Shown: piece after piece, positions 8,865 to 16,940 of the stretch | Position numbering within the stretch: position 1 is the stretch's first letter | Layout: every line of letters starts with the position of its first letter | Assembly: GCF_025290915.1 (NCBI RefSeq) | Contig: NZ_JAOCQE010000021.1 | Span: forward strand, 1 to 45,873 | Direction: 5' to 3' | Source: Streptomyces sp. 15-116A | GTDB taxonomy: Bacteria > Actinomycetota > Actinomycetes > Streptomycetales > Streptomycetaceae | Length of the DNA: 45,873 nucleotides | Position numbers and translations under genes: made by a program | Notes under the pieces: generated by a model | Databases searched by the model: none | The model's input: only the letters and a program-made list of their open reading frames with translations | Told to the model about the DNA's origin: nothing

Positions 8865-10035
8865 GGCGGTCTCCTTCCGTGTGCGGCGGTTCTGTGTCCT
8901 GCTCGGCCCGGGCGGGGAGTTCATGGCCCACGAGCCGTAGAAAGGCCTGGTCGTCCAGGAGGGTGACCCGCCCGGCCATGTCGTCGGGCAGGTTGCGGCG
9001 GAACTGCCGCCCGTACGCCTCGTTCTCGCGGAAGCGGTAGCGGGGTACGACGAGGAAGGCCCGGTCGTACGGCGGGTCACCCCGGAAGGGGGTGACCGTG
9101 CGGGCCAGGAGGGCGGGGTTCACGCGGTCCTTGACGTCCACGGCCCAGTACTTCCGTCCGGGCAGAGGGACTCGGAGGTCATACGCGTCGTAGTTCGGCC
9201 ACATCTCGGCCGTGATGCCGAACTTCTTCTTCAGGGCGGCTTGCAGATCCGTCTCGGCGAGTCCGGGGCTGGTCACGAACATCCGCAAGGGGCGGCCGAG
9301 TTGGAAGACGCCACCCTTGTCGGGGCGCAGCGCGGTGCCTGCGTCCTGCGTCCCGTCACGACGGCACCGGTCAAGTTCGCAGCGGTGACCGCCGCCGAGC
9401 AGCGGCACCATGAGGCAGCGGCACCGCCCGCACTGACGATAGGCACCCTCACGCAGGTAGGACGCGGGAACGGGCTCGTAGCACCGCTTGATGACGCTGT
9501 GCAGCAGCATCCCGCACTCCGGATCGCCGCCGAGCAGCGCCAGTTCGGCACCCGTGAGCACGGGCCGGGAGGTGAGAAGGGCGCGGAACGCGGTGTAGGC
9601 CCTGGGCGACTTGGCCGCGCGGCAGACTGCGAGAGCTTCCAGAATGCGGTCGTTCTCGAACAGTTCGGCGGCGGGGTCAGCCGCGCTCACCTCCCACTCC
9701 AGGCACAGCTGGTGCGGCAGCCTGGTCTCGGGGTCGACGAGCAGGGCCGCACCCGAACGGGCCTCGTCGGGCAGCGACAACGGCCACTCCCCCAGCGGTC
9801 GTTCGCATGCCCAGCGCACCATCTCCGGCACGCTGCCCGGCGGTTCCTCACCGCGCCGCAGGCAGTGCAGCACGAGGCAGTTGTAGGCGTTCTGCACCTT
9901 GGCCGGGTAGACCGGGTTGGGAACGGTCCGTTGCCGGGACAGGCAGGCGAGGGCGCTGGCGATCAGGCGCAGCAGCGTCTCGTCCGCGGCCCCGGCACCT
10001 TCGGGAACCGCGAGCAGCTGGTCCGTGGTCGTCAT
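8857..10035 (-). CDS. REase-fold protein of the pPIWI_RE module
   Basis: A 392-aa protein. The N-terminal half is helical with many Leu/Ala/Arg residues. The middle has a cysteine cluster (CGRCRC, later CELDRC, about residues 195-220) that could bind zinc. The C-terminal third has a restriction-endonuclease-like core: YDLRVPL followed by WAVDVKDRVNP near residue 296, which gives the D-(x)n-D-x-K pattern of PD-(D/E)XK nucleases. This matches the REase that accompanies pPIWI_RE and the DinG-like helicase in the classical three-gene module. Its ATG overlaps the stop of the upstream Cas4-like gene (ATGA, 4 bp) and its stop overlaps the helicase start, so the four genes form a tightly coupled operon. 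It is the best candidate for the DNA-cutting subunit. Confidence 0.8.
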   Translation of the reverse strand: MTTTDQLLAVPEGAGAADETLLRLIASALACLSRQRTVPNPVYPAKVQNAYNCLVLHCLRRGEEPPGSVPEMVRWACERPLGEWPLSLPDEARSGAALLVDPETRLPHQLCLEWEVSAADPAAELFENDRILEALAVCRAAKSPRAYTAFRALLTSRPVLTGAELALLGGDPECGMLLHSVIKRCYEPVPASYLREGAYRQCGRCRCLMVPLLGGGHRCELDRCRRDGTQDAGTALRPDKGGVFQLGRPLRMFVTSPGLAETDLQAALKKKFGITAEMWPNYDAYDLRVPLPGRKYWAVDVKDRVNPALLARTVTPFRGDPPYDRAFLVVPRYRFRENEAYGRQFRRNLPDDMAGRVTLLDDQAFLRLVGHELPARAEQDTEPPHTEGDRHA

Positions 10036-11657
10036 ACCTCTCCCTCCCCCGCCACGGCCAAGCCGGGCGCGGCACTCGGACACCACTGGGATACCGGACA
10101 GGACTGACAATGCGGTCCGGGCCGGGCTTCCCAGACCTCGTCCTCCCGCCAGGGACCGGCGTACCGCTGGAGCACGGATCGCGCCCTGGCCTGCTGTCCG
10201 GGATCCGTCGGATCGATCACATGCGGATCGGAGCCGTCGGGCCGGAGGATTTCCACCTCGACGCGCGATCCGGTCGGGTCGCCGCCCAGCGCTCCCTGGG
10301 CCAGCAGCGTGACGGCCAGCGCGAGTTGGGGATAAGTCTGAAAGAGATCCTCCTGATTCCGGCGCCGTTTCCTCGTCGTCTTGAGCTCTCGCCACACCCA
10401 GGAGCCGTCCTCCTGGTAGAGCAGGTCGGGCTTGGCGATGACCACGGCCTGCGCGGCGGTGTCGTGGACGACTCGGAGCGCTTCGGGCTCGACCCGCTGG
10501 ATGAGTCCCGAGTCTTGGAAGGGGCAGGCCTCGACATGGTGCAGCAGCATGTCCCGGCCGGTCGCGGCGTCCTCGTCCGAGACTCGCCACCGGCCTTCCG
10601 TCCAGTTCTCACCCTCTGCGGGCATGTCCGCGACCGTGCAGGGCGGCCACCCGTCGCGCCGGTGCAGGGTCTCGATCCAGCCGTGCACCGCCTGGCCGAG
10701 CTTCGCGGCGCTGCCGTACTCGTCGGACTTGGGCAGGTGTAGCGCGCGCAGGAAACCCTGCGCGGGGCAGGCCGCGTGGTAGCGGAGATCACTGACGGAC
10801 ACCTTCCGCAGCGGTGCGACGCGCGAGGAAATCCCGAGGACGCCGGGCCTGCGCGACACGGCCTCGCACCCCGTGAACTGCTTGCAGTCGATGCAGGAGG
10901 AGCCGGGCGTCGGCGCCCCGCCCGCCACGACCCGGGCGACGTGCGCGTGCCCGTGTTCGGCGTAGTACGCCTCGGCGTCCTCGGCCGTGCCGTCGAACTG
11001 CACGCGCGGCCGGCCGTCGGCCAGTCCCACCTCGACGACGCGCACGCGCTCGGGCCGGACGGCGGGCCCGTGCGGCTGGAAGGCCCGAGACCACTTGCGG
11101 GGCCAGGCCGCCGGCCGCCCGTGGACCGCCACGTACACGGCGATCGCGATCTCGCCGGGCTCGGAACCCTTGGCCTGGCCGTGCCGCAGCCTCCGGTACT
11201 CGCGCAGCCGTCCGTCGGCGGACTCGTACCTGCGCCACCAGGCGTACATCTCCCAGAACTTGCCGTTCTCCCGCTGCACCACCCAGTAGGGACGGACGGG
11301 ACGCAGTTCTTTGTCTCCGCCCCCGGCGAACGCCTGGCTGTACGACCGCAGGGCGTGCTCGGCGTAGGTGAGATGGCCGGGGTGCAGGGCAGGTGTCCTG
11401 GAGCGCAGCGTCTCCAGGGCCTGGTCGGGCGTCTCCTCGTGGAACTCGACCCGGTCGATGGCGTCCATGACCGGCCCGAGAGTGAAGGTTTCGATCTCCG
11501 GCTTCGGCAGCCGTAAGCGCTGGGCGGGCGACAGCGCGGGCCGGGCCTTGGCGGCAGCGTGCGAGGGACAGGTGTGCTCCTCGTCACCGCCCGTACCGGG
11601 ACCGACGCGAATGAGGCCGTCGTCTCCGGTCAGCCAGTGCGGCCTGCGCCATGCCAT
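10032..11657 (-). CDS. Cas4/RecB-like PD-(D/E)XK nuclease with Fe-S cysteines, first gene of the pPIWI_RE operon
   Basis: A 541-aa protein. The catalytic core is KPDLL followed by WRELKTT around residues 405-420, giving the D...E-x-K triad. One Cys (YHAACPAQ, near 297) plus a C-terminal C-x2-C-x5-C (CQSCPVSQWC, near 520) make the four-cysteine pattern that holds a 4Fe-4S cluster in Cas4, AddB and Dna2 nucleases. A second C-x2-C-x5-C (CIDCKQFTGC, near 250) lies just before the core. These enzymes cut single-stranded DNA ends. A TTA codon (11514-11516, residue 48) may make expression depend on the bldA leucyl-tRNA. The ATG at 11657 is the best start but its GGGAGG site is 14 bases away; the frame stays open upstream, so the start is uncertain. 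Confidence 0.8.
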   Translation of the reverse strand: MAWRRPHWLTGDDGLIRVGPGTGGDEEHTCPSHAAAKARPALSPAQRLRLPKPEIETFTLGPVMDAIDRVEFHEETPDQALETLRSRTPALHPGHLTYAEHALRSYSQAFAGGGDKELRPVRPYWVVQRENGKFWEMYAWWRRYESADGRLREYRRLRHGQAKGSEPGEIAIAVYVAVHGRPAAWPRKWSRAFQPHGPAVRPERVRVVEVGLADGRPRVQFDGTAEDAEAYYAEHGHAHVARVVAGGAPTPGSSCIDCKQFTGCEAVSRRPGVLGISSRVAPLRKVSVSDLRYHAACPAQGFLRALHLPKSDEYGSAAKLGQAVHGWIETLHRRDGWPPCTVADMPAEGENWTEGRWRVSDEDAATGRDMLLHHVEACPFQDSGLIQRVEPEALRVVHDTAAQAVVIAKPDLLYQEDGSWVWRELKTTRKRRRNQEDLFQTYPQLALAVTLLAQGALGGDPTGSRVEVEILRPDGSDPHVIDPTDPGQQARARSVLQRYAGPWREDEVWEARPGPHCQSCPVSQWCPSAAPGLAVAGEGEV

Positions 11658-11743
11658 GTCGTGACTCAATTCCCTCCCCCTACTCGTGGCAGACGGCACC
11701 CCTGAGGCGAGCCGGGTGTGCCGCCGCATTCGACCGTAGCACA

Positions 11744-11772
11744 CAATCTTGGAACTCTTTGGAAGTTCTTGG
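11744..11772 (-). promoter_or_regulatory. Shared promoter/operator-like motif, copy 1 (pPIWI_RE operon)
   Basis: Read on the minus strand this contains two tandem elements (AACTTCCAA, then GAGTTCCAAG) followed by ATTGTG. It lies about 90 bp before the first gene of the pPIWI_RE operon and about 35 bp before the divergent gene at 11805. Similar sequence occurs at 34455-34485 and 36207-36233, in each case in front of another defence gene on the same strand. Confidence 0.45.
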
Positions 11773-11804
11773 CATAGGTTGGTTGCTGCGCTAAGCTGCC
11801 CCGC

Positions 11805-12680
11805 ATGGCGGCAACACTGGAGGAGCTGGAGCAGCGCCTGTCCCACCTGCGCACCGAGCTGCGCGGCGCGGTACGCGCCCGGGACAAGGCCGAGACCACG
11901 CGCATCCGTCGCGCCCTGCGCGAGGCGGAGGCGGCGTGGGAGCACGCCCTTGAGTCCGAGGCGGGGCCGGACGGCGAGGAACTCCTGGCCGGATCCCTGA
12001 CCCCGCCGCCGTCGACGAACAAGAGCGAGCCACGCCGCAAGGAGCGGCCGGCGCACGGCTCCATCCCGATCCGCGAACAGGTCCACCAGGCGCTCACGCT
12101 GCTCGGTGCCCCCGCCTCCCCGAAACTCATCTCGTCCACCTACGAGGCGTTCTTCACCGAGCCGCTGGTCGCCACCAAGCTCGCGTCACTCCGCCGGGAC
12201 GAGGAGCGCTCCTTCACGGCGCAGGGGTACGCACGCCCGTACTACATCTGCGCGGCGCTCACCCACGACCGTTTGGTGCCGGCACGTGGGCTCCTGGCCC
12301 TTTCCACGTGGCCCGTAGAACGACGGATCATCGGCCCGCTCAGCCCCCGCGCCGACTTCCTCAACCACGCCGTCGGAACCGCCCAGCAGATCCAACGACT
12401 CACCACCGCGGGACATCCAGCACCGGACGCGGCCTGGCGCCTGCTGCGCCGCTTCGCCCTCACGATCCCGGGCGCCTACGACGACTCGACCTCGGAACCC
12501 GACCCCGCCCGCGTGATCGCCGCCGCTCACGCCGAAGCGGCCGTCCACCAGCAGGAGGACGACCAGCAGCGGCGAGCCGCCGCGCAGCGTGCCCGTTCCC
12601 AACTCACCGACCTCCAGCAACTGTTCGGTGCCCCTCCGCTGCGCGATGCCCTGCGCGACGCGGGCGGAGCTATGCCCTGA
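11805..12680 (+). CDS. Coiled-coil plus winged-helix-like protein, first gene of the rightward four-gene operon
   Basis: A 291-aa protein of unknown function. Residues 1-50 form a charged heptad-like helix (LEELEQRLSHLRTELRGAVRARD). After a Pro/Lys linker, residues about 85-140 (IREQVHQALTLLGAPASPKLIS, then TKLASLRRDEERSF) resemble a winged helix that could bind DNA. The remainder is helical and ends with a Gln/Arg-rich coil. There is no nuclease or ATPase motif. It could target the complex to DNA or sense it, or regulate the divergent pair of operons; its place directly at the divergent promoter region allows either. It is 82 bp upstream of the Cas4-like gene on the same strand. Family not recognised. 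Confidence 0.7.
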   Translation: MAATLEELEQRLSHLRTELRGAVRARDKAETTRIRRALREAEAAWEHALESEAGPDGEELLAGSLTPPPSTNKSEPRRKERPAHGSIPIREQVHQALTLLGAPASPKLISSTYEAFFTEPLVATKLASLRRDEERSFTAQGYARPYYICAALTHDRLVPARGLLALSTWPVERRIIGPLSPRADFLNHAVGTAQQIQRLTTAGHPAPDAAWRLLRRFALTIPGAYDDSTSEPDPARVIAAAHAEAAVHQQEDDQQRRAAAQRARSQLTDLQQLFGAPPLRDALRDAGGAMP

Positions 12681-12762
12681 CCTTTCCCGGCGCAATGGCG
12701 GCGGCCGCCCGGAGCGCCGCCACCTACCCCAAGACGCACCAGACGTACCTGAAGCAGAGACG

Positions 12763-13881
12763 ATGCCCTCGCAGCAGTCCGACCCTCCCGACGACCGCCT
12801 CGCGCGGCTGCGCGGACCGCGGCCCCCTCAGCCGTACACCGCCCGCAAGATCACTGCCCTGACCGCCAACCCCGCCTGCTCCCGCCGCGCCGTCCTCGAC
12901 GCGGCCGGGGTGGACAAGGCGCTGCTCGCGCAGCGAGTCGGGTACGAGCCGCGGTTCGGTCAGTCCCCCTTCGCCCTCGCGCGCGAGCAGGCGTTCCACA
13001 GCCTCGTGAAGTGGGGCGGGTACGCCGAGCTCATCCGGCTGCTGCGCGAACAGCTGTCCGTCCCCGTGGCGGAGGCCCATGTAGCCGATCTCAACGAGGT
13101 AGGGGGCAACACCTCCCTGCAGGTACGAGAGCGGGAGACCCGAGGCCTGATCGCACACGTGGCCTCCGGCAAGGACGTACGGCTGATCCTCGACCGCCCC
13201 GTGCTCACCCTCGAAGTCGCGGGCCGGACAGCGTATTTGGAGCCGGACGCACTCACCCATCGCATCGGCGGAAAGTTCTACGTCGTCGTGATCCGCTCGT
13301 TCGCCGCCATCGACGGCCAGGCCAACCCGACGGCCGTCGCCGAGGCGGCCAAGCAGGCCGCCGTGTACGTCCTCGCGCTGCGCCGCGCTTTCGAAAGCGC
13401 CGGCCTGCCCACCGAGCAGATCGCCCACGAGTTCCTGCTTGTCTGCCCCAAGGACTTCTCCAACCGGCCCTACGGCCGCCTGATCGACCTCCGTCAGGAA
13501 CTCGACGCCCTCCAGTTCCAGTTGTCCCGGCTGCGCCGCGCCGAGGACCTCGCGGCGCAGCTCCCGGCCACGGCCACCCTTGACACCGATCGGGATGGAG
13601 ACGAACTCTCCTCGTCCATAGAGGCGTTGGACGCCTCGTACACGCCCGCCTGCCTCTCCTTCTGCGAGATGGCACGCTACTGCCGCGACGAAGCCGACGA
13701 GTGTGCCGCACCGGCACGGCTGGGCAGCGGTGTGCGCAACGACCTGCCCGGCATCGACTCCACCCGCACCGCGCTCGACTACCTGGACGGCATCGCCGCC
13801 CCGGGAGAGGCCGAGGCGGAAGCCGCCGACCTGCTGCGCGCCGCCGCCCGGCTGCGCCGACTCCGCCGGGGGGTCGCATGA
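12763..13881 (+). CDS. Cas4-like Fe-S protein with degenerate PD-(D/E)XK site
   Basis: A 372-aa protein with the plan of Cas4/Dna2-type nucleases. C39 (NPACSRR) plus C297, C301 and C307 (ACLSFCEMARYC) could hold an Fe-S cluster. The core strand EPDAL (160-164) supplies the usual motif II Asp, and Q198-x3-Y202 matches the RecB-family Q-x3-Y motif. However, the strand that should read E-x-K reads VVVIRSF (174-180): Val replaces the Glu and Arg replaces the Lys. The fold is therefore probably kept while cutting is impaired or lost. The start is taken as ATG 12763; residues before it look non-coding, although its ribosome site is weak. The stop overlaps the next gene by 4 bp (ATGA). It may act as a DNA-binding or structural subunit. 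Confidence 0.75.
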   Translation: MPSQQSDPPDDRLARLRGPRPPQPYTARKITALTANPACSRRAVLDAAGVDKALLAQRVGYEPRFGQSPFALAREQAFHSLVKWGGYAELIRLLREQLSVPVAEAHVADLNEVGGNTSLQVRERETRGLIAHVASGKDVRLILDRPVLTLEVAGRTAYLEPDALTHRIGGKFYVVVIRSFAAIDGQANPTAVAEAAKQAAVYVLALRRAFESAGLPTEQIAHEFLLVCPKDFSNRPYGRLIDLRQELDALQFQLSRLRRAEDLAAQLPATATLDTDRDGDELSSSIEALDASYTPACLSFCEMARYCRDEADECAAPARLGSGVRNDLPGIDSTRTALDYLDGIAAPGEAEAEAADLLRAAARLRRLRRGVA

Positions 13882-15389
13882 GCGTCCTGTCCACCGTCGC
13901 CGCGCTCACGGCGTCCCGGACCGGGCGCGCCGAGCCGCTGACGACCGTCCGCCACCAGCACGTGGACGAGAAGCCGTTCGTCCTGGTGCCGCTCACGCTC
14001 GCCGGGGAGGCGTGTGCGCCCCTGGCCGCGCTCGCGGGTACAGACCCGGGCCGACCAACGCTGCTGACGGTCCGTCAGCCCAGGAATCGCGCCGAGCGCT
14101 TCAGGTTCGCCGAGCGCCTCGCCGCCCTCCTGCTCGAATACATCGACGGGTGCCGGACGGAGACGGAGCCGTACACCGTCGGCCGCGGCAGGGAGAAGGA
14201 GGAACGCAGCCGCTTCCTGCGCGCCCCACAGCTCCTCGTGCCGAACGGCGAAGGCATCGCGTACGTCCGTCTGCTCGGCCGCCTGACCAGACTCCGCGCC
14301 ACCGAGGGGCCGTACGCGGTCGACCCGTCCGTGCCGGCCCTCGGCAAATGGCTGACCTGGTTCGCGGACCTGGCCGAGTTCCCCGGCTCCAGCGTGCTCC
14401 TCGCGATGACCCGGCAGCTCGCCGCGCACTGGGCCACGGGCCAGAGCCCTTCCGAGGACTCCCACCTCGCGTCCCTGCTCGCCTGGATCGATCCGCCGGA
14501 GGGCAGCGACGGCGCGCGGGCGGCGCGTGAGGCGGAGGACCCCGCCGTGTGGCCGCCGGCCGGTCCGTCCACGGACCCGGTCTTCGACCGGACGCTCCAC
14601 GAGCTGATGACGCGCTACGACGAGGCCTCCGACGACCGTGGACGCGAGGCGATCGGACGCCAGATCGACCATGAGCTGAGCGGCCAGATGCTGCCGACGT
14701 GGCGCCTGATGTGGCGGGGCGTGGAGCTGCTCCGCGAGCTGCCGGAGGGCGCCCACGTCCCCGGCCGCTGGGCCCTCGACCGGCGTTGGTTCTCCGAGTA
14801 CGCCGAGTACCTGGACGCCGACGGCCGCCCGCAGGCCCGCCGTGATCAGGCCGTCAGAGCCGCCCGCCGTCTGGCGCGGCTGGAGGACGCGGTCGCCCGC
14901 TACGAGGCGGAGCGCGCGTACGACGATCCGCTGGTGATGGCGGAGTACGAGCTGACCGGCGAGGCGTTCACGGGAACGGTGACGGCCAGGGACGAGGACC
15001 GCTTCGTCCCCGGCGACCGCCCCGGTTCCCAGGTGTGGCGCCCGACGATCACGCTCCGCACCGACACCCGCGTCAGCCTCGCGGTCGGCACGGAGGTGAA
15101 GTCCCCCGCCCGGCCCGGCCAAGGAGCCCGGATCCTCGATGTCCGGCAGGAGGACGACGGCGGCCACACCGTGATGCTCCAGCTCAAGGGCGGCTTCGCG
15201 AACAAGCGCAAGCCCCCGGCACCGGCCGGCACCCTCGCGGAGACCGGCGAGGAGCTGACGTACACCACGCTCAACCCCACCGCCATGCCGTCCGCCCTGC
15301 CAGACGAGGAGAACACCCCCTGGACCCACGGCGGTCCGCCGCAGCCGTACGAGCCCACCGACGAGGACGCAGAGGAGACCTGGGAGTGA
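13878..15389 (+). CDS. 503-aa unknown protein, probable accessory subunit of the SF1 helicase
   Basis: I do not recognise a named family. Most of the first 380 residues are helical and rich in Leu, Ala and Arg. Near residues 395-445 there is a beta-rich stretch (FTGTVTARDEDRF, PTITLRTDTRVSLAVGTEVKSP, ARILDVRQEDDGGHTVMLQLKGG) that resembles the small beta-barrel found before the helicase core in UPF1/Dna2-like enzymes. The tail is acidic and Pro-rich. The ATG overlaps the upstream stop, and its own stop overlaps the GTG of the helicase gene, so the three proteins are likely made in step. I infer that this subunit supplies in trans the barrel and stalk parts missing from the short helicase that follows. 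Confidence 0.7.
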   Translation: MSVLSTVAALTASRTGRAEPLTTVRHQHVDEKPFVLVPLTLAGEACAPLAALAGTDPGRPTLLTVRQPRNRAERFRFAERLAALLLEYIDGCRTETEPYTVGRGREKEERSRFLRAPQLLVPNGEGIAYVRLLGRLTRLRATEGPYAVDPSVPALGKWLTWFADLAEFPGSSVLLAMTRQLAAHWATGQSPSEDSHLASLLAWIDPPEGSDGARAAREAEDPAVWPPAGPSTDPVFDRTLHELMTRYDEASDDRGREAIGRQIDHELSGQMLPTWRLMWRGVELLRELPEGAHVPGRWALDRRWFSEYAEYLDADGRPQARRDQAVRAARRLARLEDAVARYEAERAYDDPLVMAEYELTGEAFTGTVTARDEDRFVPGDRPGSQVWRPTITLRTDTRVSLAVGTEVKSPARPGQGARILDVRQEDDGGHTVMLQLKGGFANKRKPPAPAGTLAETGEELTYTTLNPTAMPSALPDEENTPWTHGGPPQPYEPTDEDAEETWE

Positions 15390-16750
15390 CCGCCCTCCTT
15401 CCCGACACCGGGGAGCCCGAAGCCCTCACCCCCGGCGAACGTGCGGACCGGGCGGTCGCGGGGATCCTGACCAGCCTCGACACCGCGTCCGGCCGGGGCG
15501 TCGTCGTCGACTCACCTCCCGGGGCTGGAAAGTCCACGCTGGTGGTGCGGGCCACCGGACACCTGACGTCCGCGGGCCACCAGCTCATGATCGTCGCGCA
15601 GACCAACGAGCAGGTCGACGACCTGGTGGACCGCATCGCCCGAGAACACCCCGGCCTGGCGCTCGGCCGCCTCCACGCCCGTGGCCACACCCTCCCGCCC
15701 CGCGTCACCCGGCACCCCAGTGTCACCGGGAGCAGCGAGGTGACGGACCTGCGCGACCTGCCGGTCGTGGTGTCCACCGCGAAGAAGTGGTCGTTCGTCA
15801 CCCCGGACAAGTGCGCGCCGTGGCGGTGGGCCATCGTCGACGAGGCGTACCAGATGCGCTCGGACGGGCTTCTGGCGACTGCCCCGCTGTTCGCCCGGGA
15901 CGACTCACAGGTCCTCTTCGTCGGCGACCCCGGCCAGCTCGACCCCTTCGCCACCGTGGAGACCGACCGCTGGCACGGTCTGACGTGGGACCCGCTGCGC
16001 AACGCGGTCGACGTCACGCTCGCCCACAACCCGGACCTCGTCCGCCACCAGCTCCCCGTCTCCTGGCGACTCCCGGAGACGGCAGCGCCCCTGGTCGAGG
16101 AGGCCTTCTACCCCTTCTACCGGTTCGTCCCCGGTACGACTGCACCGGAGCGCGTCCTCTCGTACGCCAGCCTGCCGCACGGCCCCGGCCCGCTGGACGA
16201 CGTCCTCACCCGGGCCGCCGACACGGGCTGGGGCTACCTGGAACTCCCCGCCCGCCACACCCTCGACCAGGACCCGGAGGTGGCGGACGCCCTCGCGGCG
16301 ACGGCGGCCCGGCTGCTGGAGCGTGGCGCGTTGGTCAACGGGGAGCCACTGACCGAGGCGCGCATCGCCATCGGCGCGGCACGCACCGTACAGGCGGACG
16401 CGGTCCGCTCCCGCCTCGCCGACCGCGGCCTGACCGACATCACCGTGGACACCGCCAACCGCCTCCAGGGCCGGGAGTTCGACGTCACCCTGGTCTGGCA
16501 CCCGCTCTCCGGCCGCCACGACGCCTCCGCCTTCCACCTGGAGACGGGCCGCCTGTGCGTCCTGCTCTCCCGGCACCGCTTCGCGTGCATCGTGGTGGCT
16601 CGGGCCGGCATCCGGGATCTGCTGGACCGGCATCCGCGGAGCAGTCCGGTGTATCTGGATGTGCCGCCCAAGTTTCCTGATGGGTGGCGGGCGCATCAGG
16701 TGGTTATGGGGCATCTGGAGCGGGGGGAGTATCGGGTGCGGGCGGCTTGA
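15386..16750 (+). CDS. UPF1/Dna2-type SF1 helicase core
   Basis: A 454-aa helicase with the motifs of UPF1-like SF1 enzymes: Walker A PPGAGKS (44-50), motif II VDEAYQM (151-157), motif III GDPGQLDP (180-187), a motif IV region with SWRLPE, motif V LQGREFDVTLVWHP (about 358-371) and motif VI CVLLSRHRF (about 388-396). It has almost nothing before Walker A, so it lacks the N-terminal regulatory and barrel domains usual in this group. Dna2 joins such a helicase to a Cas4-like Fe-S nuclease, and here the Cas4-like gene is two places upstream. The GTG at 15386 overlaps the previous stop (GTGA). The 3' end of the gene (16660-16750) has looser codon choice with more T and A. Confidence 0.85.
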   Translation: MTALLPDTGEPEALTPGERADRAVAGILTSLDTASGRGVVVDSPPGAGKSTLVVRATGHLTSAGHQLMIVAQTNEQVDDLVDRIAREHPGLALGRLHARGHTLPPRVTRHPSVTGSSEVTDLRDLPVVVSTAKKWSFVTPDKCAPWRWAIVDEAYQMRSDGLLATAPLFARDDSQVLFVGDPGQLDPFATVETDRWHGLTWDPLRNAVDVTLAHNPDLVRHQLPVSWRLPETAAPLVEEAFYPFYRFVPGTTAPERVLSYASLPHGPGPLDDVLTRAADTGWGYLELPARHTLDQDPEVADALAATAARLLERGALVNGEPLTEARIAIGAARTVQADAVRSRLADRGLTDITVDTANRLQGREFDVTLVWHPLSGRHDASAFHLETGRLCVLLSRHRFACIVVARAGIRDLLDRHPRSSPVYLDVPPKFPDGWRAHQVVMGHLERGEYRVRAA

Positions 16751-16892
16751 GAACCCCTGAAATCCAATCATCACCAAGATGTGAAACATTCGTGGAGAAA
16801 GTGGTTGAATGCTACATGTGCTGCGCCTTGGCATCGTCAGCGACGTCGGGTACGCGTAACTACGCTCGATGAAGCAGTGACGTCCAAGGCGG

Positions 16893-16915
16893 TCGGCGCC
16901 CAGTTTCTCGGCGCC
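16893..16915. repeat. Repeated TCGGCGCC pair before the Hma operon
   Basis: TCGGCGCC occurs at 16893-16900 and 16908-16915. Because GGCGCC is its own complement, the pair can also form a 6-bp hairpin with a 9-nt loop. It sits in the 190-bp gap between the SF1 helicase gene and the Hma helicase and may be a terminator for the former or an operator for the latter. Confidence 0.35.
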
Positions 16916-16940
16916 TGGTTGTGGGGGGGGGAAGGGTCTT

